From positions 1-64,000 of the forward strand of contig CANMIP010000003.1 of assembly GCA_947497945.1 (NCBI GenBank): a stretch of 64,000 nucleotides of DNA, given 5' to 3'. Every line of letters starts with the position of its first letter. Positions within the stretch are counted from its first letter, which is position 1. Made by a program: the position numbers and the translations under genes. The notes beneath the pieces are model-generated. The model was not told the origin of the DNA. It was given only the letters and a program-made list of their open reading frames with translations, and ran no database searches. Shown in pieces: positions 30,131 through 39,252 of the stretch. The DNA is from an uncultured Tropicimonas sp. GTDB lineage: Bacteria > Pseudomonadota > Alphaproteobacteria > Rhodobacterales > Rhodobacteraceae.

Positions 30131-30802
30131 CTATTCCGAGCTCTCCTGCGCGCCCTCCGGCAATGGCTGCTCCGCGTCCGCCGGGGCCTCGCCTTCCTCG
30201 GCGGTTTCGCCTGCCTCCGTAGCTTGCCCGTCGCCGAGAACGGCATCGATCCGCTCAATCGCAAGGTCGGTCACGTCAATGGAATCCGCCGAGAGGATCA
30301 CCGCGCGGTCATCCAGCAACGCCACGGCCCCGATGCCGCGCATGATGTCCGACAGGATCGGCAACACCCGCCCGGTGAAGACCCGCCGCTCAAGGTCGCG
30401 CCGGCGCTGCAAGGCATTGATCCGGGCATCCTGGTCCTTGCGCAGCTCGACCACCTTGGCGTCGAACGCATCGGCCAGCGCCCGGAATTCCACCGCCGAG
30501 ACCTGCTTGCGCTTCTCCGTCAGCTCCAGTTCTTCCGCCTTGAGCGTCTCGGTCAGCGCCCTGTTGCGCTCCGCCAGCGCGTTCGACGCCTGGTCGATCT
30601 CGCGCTGGAGGCGTTTGCCGAAGAGGGTCTCCGAATAGATCCGGTCCTGGTCCAGCGTCAGCACCGGCGAGCCGGAAGGACCGGAGGGCGAGAAGACCTG
30701 TGCGCAGGCAGGCGCCGGGACCATCTGCGCCCCGACCGCCAGGGCCAGTGCAAGGGCCAGGGCTCGGCCCGATGCACGGCGCTCGGAAAAGCGCCGCCGC
30801 AT
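30131..30802 (-). CDS. OmpH/Skp-family periplasmic chaperone
   Basis: A 223-residue secreted protein. A long arginine-rich N-terminus (MRRRFSERRASGR) precedes a hydrophobic signal core ending PAPACAQ. The mature part has VLTLDQDRIYSETLFGKRL, typical of Skp, then a coiled-coil arm from about residue 60 to 130, and an acidic C-terminal tail (EAGETAEEGEAPADAEQ). Skp holds unfolded outer-membrane proteins for BamA. Its start overlaps the bamA stop (TGATG at 30800-30804), linking the two. The acidic tail beyond about residue 190 is longer than in E. coli Skp. Confidence 0.9.
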   Translation of the reverse strand: MRRRFSERRASGRALALALALAVGAQMVPAPACAQVFSPSGPSGSPVLTLDQDRIYSETLFGKRLQREIDQASNALAERNRALTETLKAEELELTEKRKQVSAVEFRALADAFDAKVVELRKDQDARINALQRRRDLERRVFTGRVLPILSDIMRGIGAVALLDDRAVILSADSIDVTDLAIERIDAVLGDGQATEAGETAEEGEAPADAEQPLPEGAQESSE

Positions 30803-33195
30803 CAGAAGGTCGTCGAGACGGTGAATTCGAAATTCTGCTCGTCGTCGTAGTCTTCTTTCAGCAGGGGCTGCGAGAAGTTGAACCGGAGCGGACCGAGCGG
30901 CGAGTCCCACAGAAGGGCGACACCGATGGCGGAGCGCAGGTAGAACTCGTCATCCACCTCGTCATCCCCATCCGGCCCGCCGGCCGCGTCGTCCAGCCCC
31001 CAGACCGAGCCGATATCCCAGAAGACACCGCCATTGATGCCGTATTCCTCCGGCAGTCCGAGCGGGAACTCCGCCTCGAACCGGGCCACGGCGAACATGT
31101 TGCCGCCCAGCACGTCCTCGTTGTCGACATTGAGGTCCCGCGGGCCGACGCCGTTGGGCTCGAAGCCGCGCAATTTGTTGGAGAGCATGTAGCGTTCGAA
31201 GATCCGGCTGCTGCCGCCCGAATAGGCGACCGCGCCGCCTTCGATCTCGGCCCGCAGCGTCACGTCCTCGTTGAACACCTGCCGTTTGGCACGGGCCAGC
31301 GCCTCCGTGCGCACGAAGCTCGCACCATCCTCGCGGCCGCCAAAGTCCTGACGGAAACGCAGGTAGATGCCTCCGCGCGGATCAAGCCCGGTGTTGAGCG
31401 TGTCGTAGATGTAGGAATATCCGACCGAGAAGGAGGTCAGACCGCCCATCTCCTCCTCCGTCTCCAGGATGTAGGAGGAGCCGGCATCGGCATCATCATC
31501 CTCGTCATCCCCGGTATCGACGCCGTGCAGCTTGCCGTAATCGGCGCTGAAGCGCAGCCCGAGGCTCGACTGTTCGGTCAGCGGGAAGGTGAAGGAGGGC
31601 GCGAACTTGCCACGATCGGTGTCGTAGGAGGAGTTATCCTGCTCCGTCGTGCGGTAATACATGTTCAGGCCGAAGGTCACGTCCCGTTCCAGGAAAGCCG
31701 GCTCGATGAAGTTGAAGCTGAAGCTCGTGGTCGATCCCGTGGTGCCGAGGCTTGCGCTCAGGACCTGGCCGCGACCAAGGAAGTTGCGCTCCGAGAAGGA
31801 GAAGTTGAAGCCCAGACCGTCATTGGTGCCGTAGCTGGCGCCAAAACCGAGCGAGCCGGTCGCCCTTTCCTCGACATCCACATCGACGACCACGAGGTCG
31901 CTGCGCGAGCCCTCGCGGGCCTCGACCTGGCTATCCTGGAAGAAACCGAGCGCCCGGATGCGTTCGGCGCCGGCGCGGATCTCGCGGGCGTTGAACGGGT
32001 CGCCCTCGACCACGTCGAACTGGCGGCGCACGACGCGGTCCAGCGTCGTCGTGTTGCCCTCGATATCGATCCGCTCGATGAAGATGCGCGGGCCGCGGCT
32101 GATGACATATTCGATGTCCAGCGTCAGGTCGCGGTCATTGCGGGTCACGCGCGGCGTCACGCGGATGAAATCGAGCCCCTCACGGGTGGCGAGCCGTTCC
32201 AGCCGGGCGATGTCGGTGTCGATCGGCACCGGCGAATAGACGCGGCCGGAGCGCAGCCGCGTGGCCGCGATGAAGGCATCGATATTGATATCCGGCTCCT
32301 CGGAGCTGACGGAGACCTCGCCGATGCGGAATTGCTGCCCCTCGCGGACATTGAAGGTCACAAGGTAGCCGCGGCGGTTGCGGTCGATCTCGGCGGTGGT
32401 CGAAAGCACCTCGAAATCCACGTAGCCGCGGTTGGTGTAGAAATCCTTCAGCAGCTGCTTGTCATATTCCAGCCGGTCCTCGACCAGCGTGTCACGCTGC
32501 ACGAGGCTGCGGAAGACGCCGGCCTGCTTGGTGTCGAGCGCGCGGCGCAGCCGGGATTCGGAATAGTTGCGGTTGCCGACGAAGGAGAGACGCTCGATCT
32601 CGGACACCCGGCCTTCCTGGATCTCGAAGACCAGGTCGACGCGATTGTCCGAGCGGCGGATGATCTTCGGCGTTACCGACGCGGCGATGCGTCCGCCCTG
32701 GCGATAGGCATCGGCGATGCGCGCGGCGTCGGCCTCGGCCACGGAGGGCGAATAGACCCGGCGCGAGCGCGAATCGATGATCGTCGACATGTTCTCGTCG
32801 TTGATCCGCCTGTTGCCCTCGAAGGCGATCACGTTGATGGTCGGGTATTCCTGCACCTTGATGACCAGGGTGTTACCGCGCGGTTCAAGCTCTATGGATT
32901 CGAACAGGCCGGAGGCCGCGATGCTCTGATAGGCATCGTTGAGCTGGGCCGCGGAGACGGTCTCGCCCTTGCCGATCCCGGCATAGGTGGCGATCGTCGC
33001 GGCATCGACCCGCTGGTTGCCCTGAATGTCGAGCTGGCTGAAACTGTAGCTCTGCGCCAGCGCCGCTATCGGCGCGAGCGCGCCTGAAAAGGCAAGGACG
33101 CCTGCGACTGCGAGAGCCGCGATCCGTGAAGTTGTCCCCATTGCACCGCTCTTTCGGGCGGTCATGGCAGCGCCGCCCGTTTTCTTGTCTGTCAT
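30802..33195 (-). CDS. bamA: Outer membrane protein assembly factor BamA
   Basis: A 797-residue Omp85 protein: a signal peptide ending near residue 47 (PIAALAQ), five POTRA domains to about residue 375 (the first starts YSFSQLDIQGNQRVD), and a 16-strand barrel ending in phenylalanine. The conserved loop-6 motif appears as LRGF at residues 675-678 rather than the usual VRGF. Barrel loops carry strongly acidic runs (DTGDDEDDDADAGSS and GGPDGDDEVDDE). It inserts beta-barrel proteins into the outer membrane. It follows rseP and a 44-residue gene, with a terminator-like hairpin upstream, suggesting its own promoter. Start chosen at 33193-33195; internal ATGs at residues 11 and 19 are possible. Confidence 0.95.
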   Translation of the reverse strand: MTDKKTGGAAMTARKSGAMGTTSRIAALAVAGVLAFSGALAPIAALAQSYSFSQLDIQGNQRVDAATIATYAGIGKGETVSAAQLNDAYQSIAASGLFESIELEPRGNTLVIKVQEYPTINVIAFEGNRRINDENMSTIIDSRSRRVYSPSVAEADAARIADAYRQGGRIAASVTPKIIRRSDNRVDLVFEIQEGRVSEIERLSFVGNRNYSESRLRRALDTKQAGVFRSLVQRDTLVEDRLEYDKQLLKDFYTNRGYVDFEVLSTTAEIDRNRRGYLVTFNVREGQQFRIGEVSVSSEEPDINIDAFIAATRLRSGRVYSPVPIDTDIARLERLATREGLDFIRVTPRVTRNDRDLTLDIEYVISRGPRIFIERIDIEGNTTTLDRVVRRQFDVVEGDPFNAREIRAGAERIRALGFFQDSQVEAREGSRSDLVVVDVDVEERATGSLGFGASYGTNDGLGFNFSFSERNFLGRGQVLSASLGTTGSTTSFSFNFIEPAFLERDVTFGLNMYYRTTEQDNSSYDTDRGKFAPSFTFPLTEQSSLGLRFSADYGKLHGVDTGDDEDDDADAGSSYILETEEEMGGLTSFSVGYSYIYDTLNTGLDPRGGIYLRFRQDFGGREDGASFVRTEALARAKRQVFNEDVTLRAEIEGGAVAYSGGSSRIFERYMLSNKLRGFEPNGVGPRDLNVDNEDVLGGNMFAVARFEAEFPLGLPEEYGINGGVFWDIGSVWGLDDAAGGPDGDDEVDDEFYLRSAIGVALLWDSPLGPLRFNFSQPLLKEDYDDEQNFEFTVSTTF

Positions 33196-33263
33196 GCCGT
33201 CGCTCCCAGGCGCGAGGTTCTCGAAATCAAGACCTAGCTAGCTGGCTTCGACTGCCTTGTCAA

Positions 33264-33294
33264 AACGACAAAGGGCGCCGCTTTCGCGTCGCCC
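33264..33294 (-). terminator. Terminator-like hairpin between the 44-residue gene and bamA
   Basis: On the minus strand GGGCG (33290-33294) and CGCCC (33273-33277) form a stem with an inner CGC/GCG helix closed by a GAAA tetraloop, followed by TTTGTCGTTTT. It lies 59 bp after the stop of the 44-residue gene and 78 bp before the bamA start, so it probably reduces read-through from the frr-rseP block into bamA. Confidence 0.65.
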
Positions 33295-33352
33295 CTTTCC
33301 GGCAACATAGGCGAAAACCCGCCACATGCCCCGATTATCTCTGTCCGGCGTC

Positions 33353-33487
33353 TCAGCCGGTGAGGAAGGCGCCAAGTGCGGCCCCGGTCATCAGCGCCGC
33401 GCCAATGGTGCCGATATAGAAGAAACGATCCCAGTTAAGCTGCACCAGAAGGCTGATGGAGCGATATCCGGCGGTCATGGTCTGCAT
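33353..33487 (-). CDS. 44-residue membrane protein between rseP and bamA
   Basis: The frame from ATG at 33485-33487 gives 44 residues: MQTMTAGYRSISLLVQLNWD, then a hydrophobic helix rich in glycine and alanine (about residues 22-42) ending FLTG. AGGGG lies seven bases upstream of the start, a strong ribosome site. I recall similar small proteins in related genomes but know no function. One transmembrane segment with a basic N-terminus suggests an inner-membrane protein with the N-terminus inside. It follows rseP by 79 bp on the same strand and is closed by a terminator-like hairpin. Confidence 0.7.
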   Translation of the reverse strand: MQTMTAGYRSISLLVQLNWDRFFYIGTIGAALMTGAALGAFLTG

Positions 33488-33566
33488 GGGTCACCCCTCT
33501 CATACGATTTCCCGTTGACCTCAATCTAAGAGAGGATTGTGACCAGATTGGGGCGGCAGCCGGGGC

Positions 33567-34904
33567 CTACGGGCAGAAAAGATCGTTGGTCAGGGCGAAA
33601 ACCATCAGGGAAAGCATCAGGGTCAGCCCGATTCCCATGAGGATTCGCAGCGCCGCATCGCTTGGCGGACGCCCGGTGATCGCCTCGAAGAGGTGGAAGG
33701 TCAGGTGCCCGCCATCGAGGACCGGGATCGGGAAGAGGTTCAGCAGCCCGACCGCCGTCGAGAGCACGGCGATGAACCAGATGAAGTTCCCCGCCCCCTG
33801 GCTGGCGGCCGCGCCAGAGGTCTCGGCGATACCGATCGGCCCGCGCAGGTTGCACGAAGAGATCGCCCCCGTGACCATATGCCAGAGCCCGGAGAGCGAG
33901 TTCTCGACAATGAACCATGTCCGCTCGGCGCCATATTGCACCGATTCCCAGACGCCGGGCGTCTCGGTCGCCGGGGTGAAGAGCAACCCGCCGGTGATTC
34001 CCACCAGCCAGCGGGTCTCGAACCCGCCTTCGCCGGTCGGCAGGTCGACCCGGCGCGGCGCCAGCGTGACCTGCATCTCCGAGCCGTCGCGCCAGACATC
34101 CAGCGTCAGTTCACGCCCGTCGGAGGCCGACACGATGTCCTGCATCTGTTTGAACGCGGTGATCTTTTCGCCGTCGATCGCGGTGATCACATCGCCGATC
34201 CGAATCCCGGCATCCATTGCCGCCGACCCCGCCTGCAGCCCGTCCACCATTGGCGGGAAAGGGAACGGTCCGTCGACCTGCGACGCGCCCCCTGCCCGCT
34301 CGATCTCGTAGGCAACCGTTTCCGACACTTCCAGACCGCGCACCGCCTCGAAGAACCCGGCATAGTCCAGGGTCTCCTGTCCGCCCACGGCGAGAATCGC
34401 GTCGCCGGGCAGCAGCGCCTGCACCGTCTGGGGCATCGGCTTGAGCGTGCCGATCTCCACCGGCTCCTTCGGCGTGCCCTGCACCAGCGCCATCGAGGAG
34501 AAGACCAGGATCGACAGGATGAAGTTGAAGATCGGACCCGCGGCGACCGTCGCCGCCCGCGCCCAGAGCGGCGCGCCATGCATGGTGTGGCGTTTCTCTT
34601 CCTCGTCGAGGTCGTCATAGCTGTCCGAGGCCTTGTCCGAGGCCGCGCTCGCATCGCCGAGGAATTTCACGTAGCCGCCAAAGGGCAGCGCGGCGACCTG
34701 CCATTGCGTCCCGTGCTTGTCCATGCGCTTGAGCAGCACCGGACCGAAACCGATGGAAAAGACCTCCGCCTTGATCCCCGACCAGCGGCCGACGATGTAA
34801 TGGCCATACTCATGCACGAAAACAATGACGCTGAGCGCCACGACAAAGGCGGCAATAGTCCAGAGAAGCCCACCGAACTGGGGAATGATCGTCGCAAAAT
34901 CCAT
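33567..34904 (-). CDS. rseP: Intramembrane site-2 metalloprotease RseP
   Basis: A 445-residue zinc protease in the inner membrane. HEYGH (H31, E32, H35) in the first transmembrane helix and NLFPIPVLDGGHL near the C-terminus supply the zinc ligands. Two PDZ domains lie between them, at about residues 130-210 and 215-290. It cuts anti-sigma factors and leftover signal peptides. An insert with acidic and serine residues (DASAASDKASDSYDDLDEEEK, split by position near 90-112) is typical of alphaproteobacterial members. It starts five bases after dxr and belongs to the frr-uppS-cdsA-dxr-rseP block. Confidence 0.95.
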   Translation of the reverse strand: MDFATIIPQFGGLLWTIAAFVVALSVIVFVHEYGHYIVGRWSGIKAEVFSIGFGPVLLKRMDKHGTQWQVAALPFGGYVKFLGDASAASDKASDSYDDLDEEEKRHTMHGAPLWARAATVAAGPIFNFILSILVFSSMALVQGTPKEPVEIGTLKPMPQTVQALLPGDAILAVGGQETLDYAGFFEAVRGLEVSETVAYEIERAGGASQVDGPFPFPPMVDGLQAGSAAMDAGIRIGDVITAIDGEKITAFKQMQDIVSASDGRELTLDVWRDGSEMQVTLAPRRVDLPTGEGGFETRWLVGITGGLLFTPATETPGVWESVQYGAERTWFIVENSLSGLWHMVTGAISSCNLRGPIGIAETSGAAASQGAGNFIWFIAVLSTAVGLLNLFPIPVLDGGHLTFHLFEAITGRPPSDAALRILMGIGLTLMLSLMVFALTNDLFCP

Positions 34905-34909
34905 ATCGC

Positions 34910-36088
34910 TCAGGCGTCCATTTTGATCCGGGAGGCGGCCTCGGCCGCTCGTATCCGGGCGACATGATCGGTTTCGATGACATCTTCAAGGCGCATCCGG
35001 TCACATTTCAGGGCGTTCTCGCGATCCATCGCGTGAAGCACCTCCTCCACGACCACCGCCATATCCGTGAAACGGATCTCGCGGGCCAGGAACGCGTCGA
35101 GCGCCTGCTCCTTGGCGGCGTTGAAGACCGCGCCGGACAGCCCCCGTGTCTCCATCACCTCGCGGGCAAGTCGAAGCGCCGGCCAGCGCGCCTCGCAGGG
35201 CGCACGAAATTCCAGCGTGCCGATCGCCGCCAGGTCCAGCCGCTCCACCGGCAGCTTCTGCCGCTTCGGGTAATGCAGCGCATAGCCGATCGCATGGCGC
35301 ATATCCGCCGGGCCGACATGGGCCATCAACGCTCCGTCCTGGAATCCCACCAGCGCGTGGACAAGCGACTGCGGATGCACAAGCACCTCGATCTGGCTCG
35401 GCAAAAATCCAAAAAACTCACGTGTTTCAATAAGTTCCAGGGACTTGTTGAACATGGACGCGGAATCGACCGTGATCCGCTGGCCCATGTCCCAATTGGG
35501 ATGCGTGCTCGCCTGTTCCGGCGTCGCCTTCGGCAGATCCTCCAACGGCCAGTCCCGGAACGCCCCCCCGGAGGCGGTGATGATCACCCGCTCGACCTCG
35601 GACACATCTTCGCCGACAAGGGCTTGCCAGACGGCGCTGTGCTCGCTGTCCACCGGCAGCACATCCGAGCCATGCGCATGCGCGGTCCGCATCAGCAACT
35701 CGCCCGCGCAGACCAGCGATTCCTTGTTGGCCAGCGCAAGCACGGCGCCCTGCTCCAGCGCCTTCAGGCCGGGCACCAGCCCCGCCGCGCCGACAATCGC
35801 CGACATCACCCAGTCCGCTGGCCGTTCCGCCGCCTCGGCAATCGCCTTCGGCCCCGCGGCCACCTCGATTCCCGTGCCTGAAAGAAGCTCTGCAAGCTCC
35901 TGTTTGTAATCCGGAAAACAGGTCACGGCGAGCTTCGCGTTCAGCGCCACGGCCTGCTCGGCCAGCCGCGCGATATTGCGCCCGCCCGAGAGCGCGACCA
36001 CGTCATATGCCTCCGGCGCCCGCGCAATCAGATCCACCGTGCTCTCGCCGATCGACCCGGTGGAGCCGAAAATCGAGATCCGCCTCAT
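34910..36088 (-). CDS. dxr: 1-deoxy-D-xylulose-5-phosphate reductoisomerase
   Basis: A 392-residue NADPH enzyme of the MEP isoprenoid pathway that makes 2-C-methyl-D-erythritol 4-phosphate. The Rossmann motif ISIFGSTGSIGESTVDLI opens the protein, NKESLVCAG follows, the metal-binding acids lie in PVDSEHSAVWQ, and the flexible active-site loop in ITASGGAFRDW. MGQRITVDSASMFNKSLELIE is also diagnostic. Its start overlaps the cdsA stop (ATGA at 36085-36088). Confidence 0.96.
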   Translation of the reverse strand: MRRISIFGSTGSIGESTVDLIARAPEAYDVVALSGGRNIARLAEQAVALNAKLAVTCFPDYKQELAELLSGTGIEVAAGPKAIAEAAERPADWVMSAIVGAAGLVPGLKALEQGAVLALANKESLVCAGELLMRTAHAHGSDVLPVDSEHSAVWQALVGEDVSEVERVIITASGGAFRDWPLEDLPKATPEQASTHPNWDMGQRITVDSASMFNKSLELIETREFFGFLPSQIEVLVHPQSLVHALVGFQDGALMAHVGPADMRHAIGYALHYPKRQKLPVERLDLAAIGTLEFRAPCEARWPALRLAREVMETRGLSGAVFNAAKEQALDAFLAREIRFTDMAVVVEEVLHAMDRENALKCDRMRLEDVIETDHVARIRAAEAASRIKMDA

Positions 36089-36903
36089 ATCCGCACCTCC
36101 GGCACATCCACCAGGAGCGCCAGAAGCAGCATAAAGAGCGAGGCCCCCAACAGCCCGTCAAATCGGTCAAACAGCCCGCCATGGCCCGGGATGATGGCCG
36201 AGCTGTCCTTGACCCCGAGGCGGCGCTTGAGCGCGCTCTCGGAGATGTCGCCCATCTGCGAAAACAGGGAGAGCAGCATCGACAGCCAGATCAGGTCCCG
36301 CCCGGCATTGGTGAATGTCAGGAAAATCGCGCCGATCAGCCCCGCGCCGATCCAGCCCGCGACCGTGCCGGACCATGTTTTCTTCGGGCTGACCGCAGGC
36401 CAGAATTTCGGCCCGCCGATCCGGCGACCGGCGAAATAGCCCGCCACATCGGTAACGACAACGCAGATCACCATCCAGAACAGCCAGGTCCCGCCATAGG
36501 CTTCGCGCGCCTCGACAAGCCCCCAGCCGGCCACGGCAATGCCGAGAGCGAAGAGGAAAAAGGTGAGCTTTTCCCGAGGCATGACCATGGAACCGACCAC
36601 AGCCGGGACGGCGAGGAGAAAGAGATGCCAGTCGGGCTGCTGCGGCGTCAGCGCCGAAATGGCCGAGGCCGAGAAGGCTGCGAGCAGCATCGCGCCAACA
36701 TCCCAGCCCGGCCGGATCATCCGCGCAAGTTCCCAGATCATCACTGCCGTGACAAAGGTCACCAGCATCTGGAACCAGATCCCGCCCAGGCGGATCGCGA
36801 CCACGCCGACCAGCACCATGAGCAGCCCGGTCCAGGTGCGGGCGTTCAGGTCTTCCCACCGCGATGCGGATTTCTTGACAGGCTCAGCCAATGACCGCTC
36901 CAT
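36085..36903 (-). CDS. cdsA: Phosphatidate cytidylyltransferase
   Basis: A 272-residue polytopic membrane enzyme that makes CDP-diacylglycerol from CTP and phosphatidic acid. The C-terminal signature is intact: SLFSQMGDISESALKRRLGVKDSS followed (in two parts) by IIPGHGGLFDRFDGLL, which hold the metal-binding aspartates. Seven or so hydrophobic segments precede it. The start at 36901-36903 overlaps the end of uppS by 20 bases; an ATG seven codons upstream is an alternative. Function fits the phospholipid and cell-wall precursor genes around it. Confidence 0.93.
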   Translation of the reverse strand: MERSLAEPVKKSASRWEDLNARTWTGLLMVLVGVVAIRLGGIWFQMLVTFVTAVMIWELARMIRPGWDVGAMLLAAFSASAISALTPQQPDWHLFLLAVPAVVGSMVMPREKLTFFLFALGIAVAGWGLVEAREAYGGTWLFWMVICVVVTDVAGYFAGRRIGGPKFWPAVSPKKTWSGTVAGWIGAGLIGAIFLTFTNAGRDLIWLSMLLSLFSQMGDISESALKRRLGVKDSSAIIPGHGGLFDRFDGLLGASLFMLLLALLVDVPEVRI

Positions 36904-37609
36904 ACCGTCGTTCTCGCTTGCCATAGCCCGACAGGATTTTCGCGAACGTGTCTGCCGTGAAGTCGGGCCAGAGCGTGTCGATGAATTCATATTCTGCATA
37001 GGCCGATTGCCAGAGCAGGAAGTTGGAGATCCGCGCCTCGCCGGACGTGCGGATGACAAGGTCCGGGTCCGGAAGGGTGTGGGTGTCGAGGAAACGGCCG
37101 AGCGTTTCGGCATCGACATCCTCGGGGTCGATCCGCCCGGCGGCCACTTCGCGAGCCAGCCGGCGCGTCGCGCGGGTCACCTCGTCTCGCCCGCCATAGT
37201 TGAGCGCGATGGTGAGGTGGACATGATCATTGCCCGCCGTCAGCGTCTCCAGCTCGTCCATGAGCTTGACCAACTTCGGATCCAGCCGGTCGCGATCGCC
37301 GATGAATCGGACACGAACCCGTTTGTTCAGAAGGCGTTGCGCCTCCTTTATGATGTAACGCCTGAAGAGCGTCATCAGGCCCGTCACCTCGGCCTGGGTC
37401 CGTTTCCAGTTCTCGGTCGAGAAGGCGAAGATGGTCAGGTAGCGCACGCCCAGATCCGGACAAGCCTCGACGATCTCGCTGACACGCCGCGCGCCGGCCT
37501 GGTGGCCGAAAAGACGTGGACGGCCGCGAGCGGTTGCCCAGCGGCCATTGCCATCCATGATGATGGCCACGTGTTCAGGGGCCTGCGGGCTGCTGTCTGC
37601 GGCGGGCAT
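36884..37609 (-). CDS. uppS: Isoprenyl (undecaprenyl) diphosphate synthase
   Basis: A 241-residue cis-prenyltransferase that extends farnesyl diphosphate to the undecaprenyl carrier of cell-wall synthesis. The catalytic D19 lies in IIMDGNGRWA. LTIFAFSTENWKR and the C-terminal DLVIRTSGEARISNFLLWQ and EYEFIDTLWPDF motifs are conserved. The start at 37607-37609 follows GGGGG four bases upstream. It lies 37 bp after frr and overlaps cdsA. Confidence 0.96.
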   Translation of the reverse strand: MPAADSSPQAPEHVAIIMDGNGRWATARGRPRLFGHQAGARRVSEIVEACPDLGVRYLTIFAFSTENWKRTQAEVTGLMTLFRRYIIKEAQRLLNKRVRVRFIGDRDRLDPKLVKLMDELETLTAGNDHVHLTIALNYGGRDEVTRATRRLAREVAAGRIDPEDVDAETLGRFLDTHTLPDPDLVIRTSGEARISNFLLWQSAYAEYEFIDTLWPDFTADTFAKILSGYGKRERRYGAVIG

Positions 37610-37646
37610 CGGGCCCCCTTTCAAGGTTGTCGGGAAGGGCTGCAGG

Positions 37647-38213
37647 TCAAACCTGCATGATCTCTTCCTGCTTGTGTTCCAGGGCGGCATCGACCTTCTT
37701 GATATGCTTGTCGGTCATTTCCTGGATGTCGTCATGCCACATCTTCTCTTCGTCTTCCGGCATTCCGTCCGACTTCGCCTTCTTGAGCTGATGCATCCCG
37801 TCCTGGCGGACATTGCGGATCGCGATCCGGGCATTCTCCGCATAGGTCGCTGCGACCTTGGTCAGCTCGCGCCGGCGCTCCTCGTTGAGCTCCGGAATCG
37901 GCAGGCGGATGATCGTGCCATCGACAACCGGGTTGATCCCCAGCCCGCTCTCGCGCAGCGCCTTTTCCGCCTTCGAGACCAAGGTCTTGTCCCAGATATT
38001 GAGCGTGATCATGCGCGGCTCCGGCACGTTCACGGTCCCCACCTGGTTGATCGGCGTCATCGCGCCATAGGCGTCGACCTGGATCGGGTCCAGCATCGAG
38101 GCAGAGGCCCGGCCCGTCCGAAGCGAAAGGAATTCGTTCTTCAGCGCCTTGATGGCCCCGTCCATCCGGTGCTTGATGCCGTCCACATCAGGTTCATCAT
38201 ATTCGACGGTCAT
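37647..38213 (-). CDS. frr: Ribosome recycling factor
   Basis: A 188-residue factor that splits terminated ribosomes with [23 protein letters not shown] near residue 31, PLPE-like [15 protein letters not shown] near 103 and VRNVRQDG-type [15 protein letters not shown] near 131 are diagnostic. The start at 38211-38213 follows GGGAGGG nine bases upstream. pyrH, normally its immediate upstream neighbour, lies 4.6 kb away on the same strand, beyond a plus-strand block. Confidence 0.96.
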   Translation of the reverse strand: MTVEYDEPDVDGIKHRMDGAIKALKNEFLSLRTGRASASMLDPIQVDAYGAMTPINQVGTVNVPEPRMITLNIWDKTLVSKAEKALRESGLGINPVVDGTIIRLPIPELNEERRRELTKVAATYAENARIAIRNVRQDGMHQLKKAKSDGMPEDEEKMWHDDIQEMTDKHIKKVDAALEHKQEEIMQV

Positions 38214-38439
38214 GTGCCTGTTCCCTCCCAAGCATCTCATTGTCGAAACATCTCTAACGCCGGGCTCCGCGATTGTATAGGTTGCAAACCGACACGCCGG
38301 GACCTGCCCTGATCTGCCAAAATCTTTCCGTCGCGCCATCGCGATTTCGCCGGATTCCCTTGTTCCATGCAATCTGCGCTTATACCTGTCTTGGTATTCA
38401 GGCTGATGGTGCCGTTCCTTTTGTTGCGAAAGTGTTGCG

Positions 38440-39222
38440 ATGCGTGTTGCGGAATTGCTGGTCCACCCTTCGATGACTCCTTTCCTGTCGGCGGCCGTGC
38501 TGATCGTCGGGCTGGTCCTGCTGGAGATCGTCCTGATGCAGTTCGGCGGCTCGGACTCGGGCGGCTCCGAGGGTGAACTGGACGCCGACGCGGATTTTGA
38601 CCTCGATCTCGACAGCGACATGGATTTCGGCGGCGATATCGACGCCGATTTCGCCCCGAGCCCCGAAAACGTCGCCTCGCTCCTCGAAGGACTGGATGGC
38701 AGCGGCGGCGGCATGGAGGCCGAATCCGCCCCCCCTGCCGGCGCCCACGGTTCAACCGGTCCCATTGTCGGCTTCACCGGTTTCGGGCGCGTCCCCCTGA
38801 CCTTCTGGCTGGCCTCGCTGGCCGCCGGTTTCGCGCTCTCTGGCTACGTGCTGCAACTCGCTGTGGCCAAGATCACCGGCGCGCCGCTCGGCCCCTGGCT
38901 GGCCTCCGCCCTTGCCGCCATTCCCGCGCTCTGGATTGGCGGCCGCTTCTCGGCGCTCTTTGCCCGCGCGGTGCCGCGCAACGAGACCTCGGCGATCTCG
39001 CGCCGCTCCTATGGCCGCCGCCGTGGTGTGATCACGGTCGGCACCGCGCGCAGAGGCGCCCCCGCCCAGGCGCGATTCTCGGACGCGCATGGTAACCTGC
39101 ATTACGTCATGGTCGAACCGTTCGACCCGAAAGACGCCATCGCCGCCGGCACGGAGGTGCTCATCCTGCGTCGCCGCCAGGGCGAATTCGTCGCCGTCCC
39201 GATTTCCGACGGACCGGCCTGA
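38440..39222 (+). CDS. YqiJ-like OB-fold membrane protein
   Basis: A 260-residue protein with an N-terminal membrane helix (about residues 12-35), a very acidic linker ([18 protein letters not shown]), two further helices near 115-165 and a C-terminal OB-like beta domain ([19 protein letters not shown] onward). This matches the YqiJ/DUF1449 family, partner of flotillin-like YqiK in E. coli; both belong to the NfeD-flotillin pairing that organises membrane microdomains. The start at 38440 aligns best with YqiJ, though it lacks a clear ribosome site, and an ATG eleven codons later is possible. The flotillin gene follows 30 bp downstream. Confidence 0.8.
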   Translation: MRVAELLVHPSMTPFLSAAVLIVGLVLLEIVLMQFGGSDSGGSEGELDADADFDLDLDSDMDFGGDIDADFAPSPENVASLLEGLDGSGGGMEAESAPPAGAHGSTGPIVGFTGFGRVPLTFWLASLAAGFALSGYVLQLAVAKITGAPLGPWLASALAAIPALWIGGRFSALFARAVPRNETSAISRRSYGRRRGVITVGTARRGAPAQARFSDAHGNLHYVMVEPFDPKDAIAAGTEVLILRRRQGEFVAVPISDGPA

Positions 39223-39252
39223 TCCAATCGTTCCAACACATGGAGTCCCCCC

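Noticed and set aside
30700-33087. A 795-residue open frame on the plus strand across bamA
   Set aside because: Antisense to a full-length BamA; composition is that of a shadow frame.
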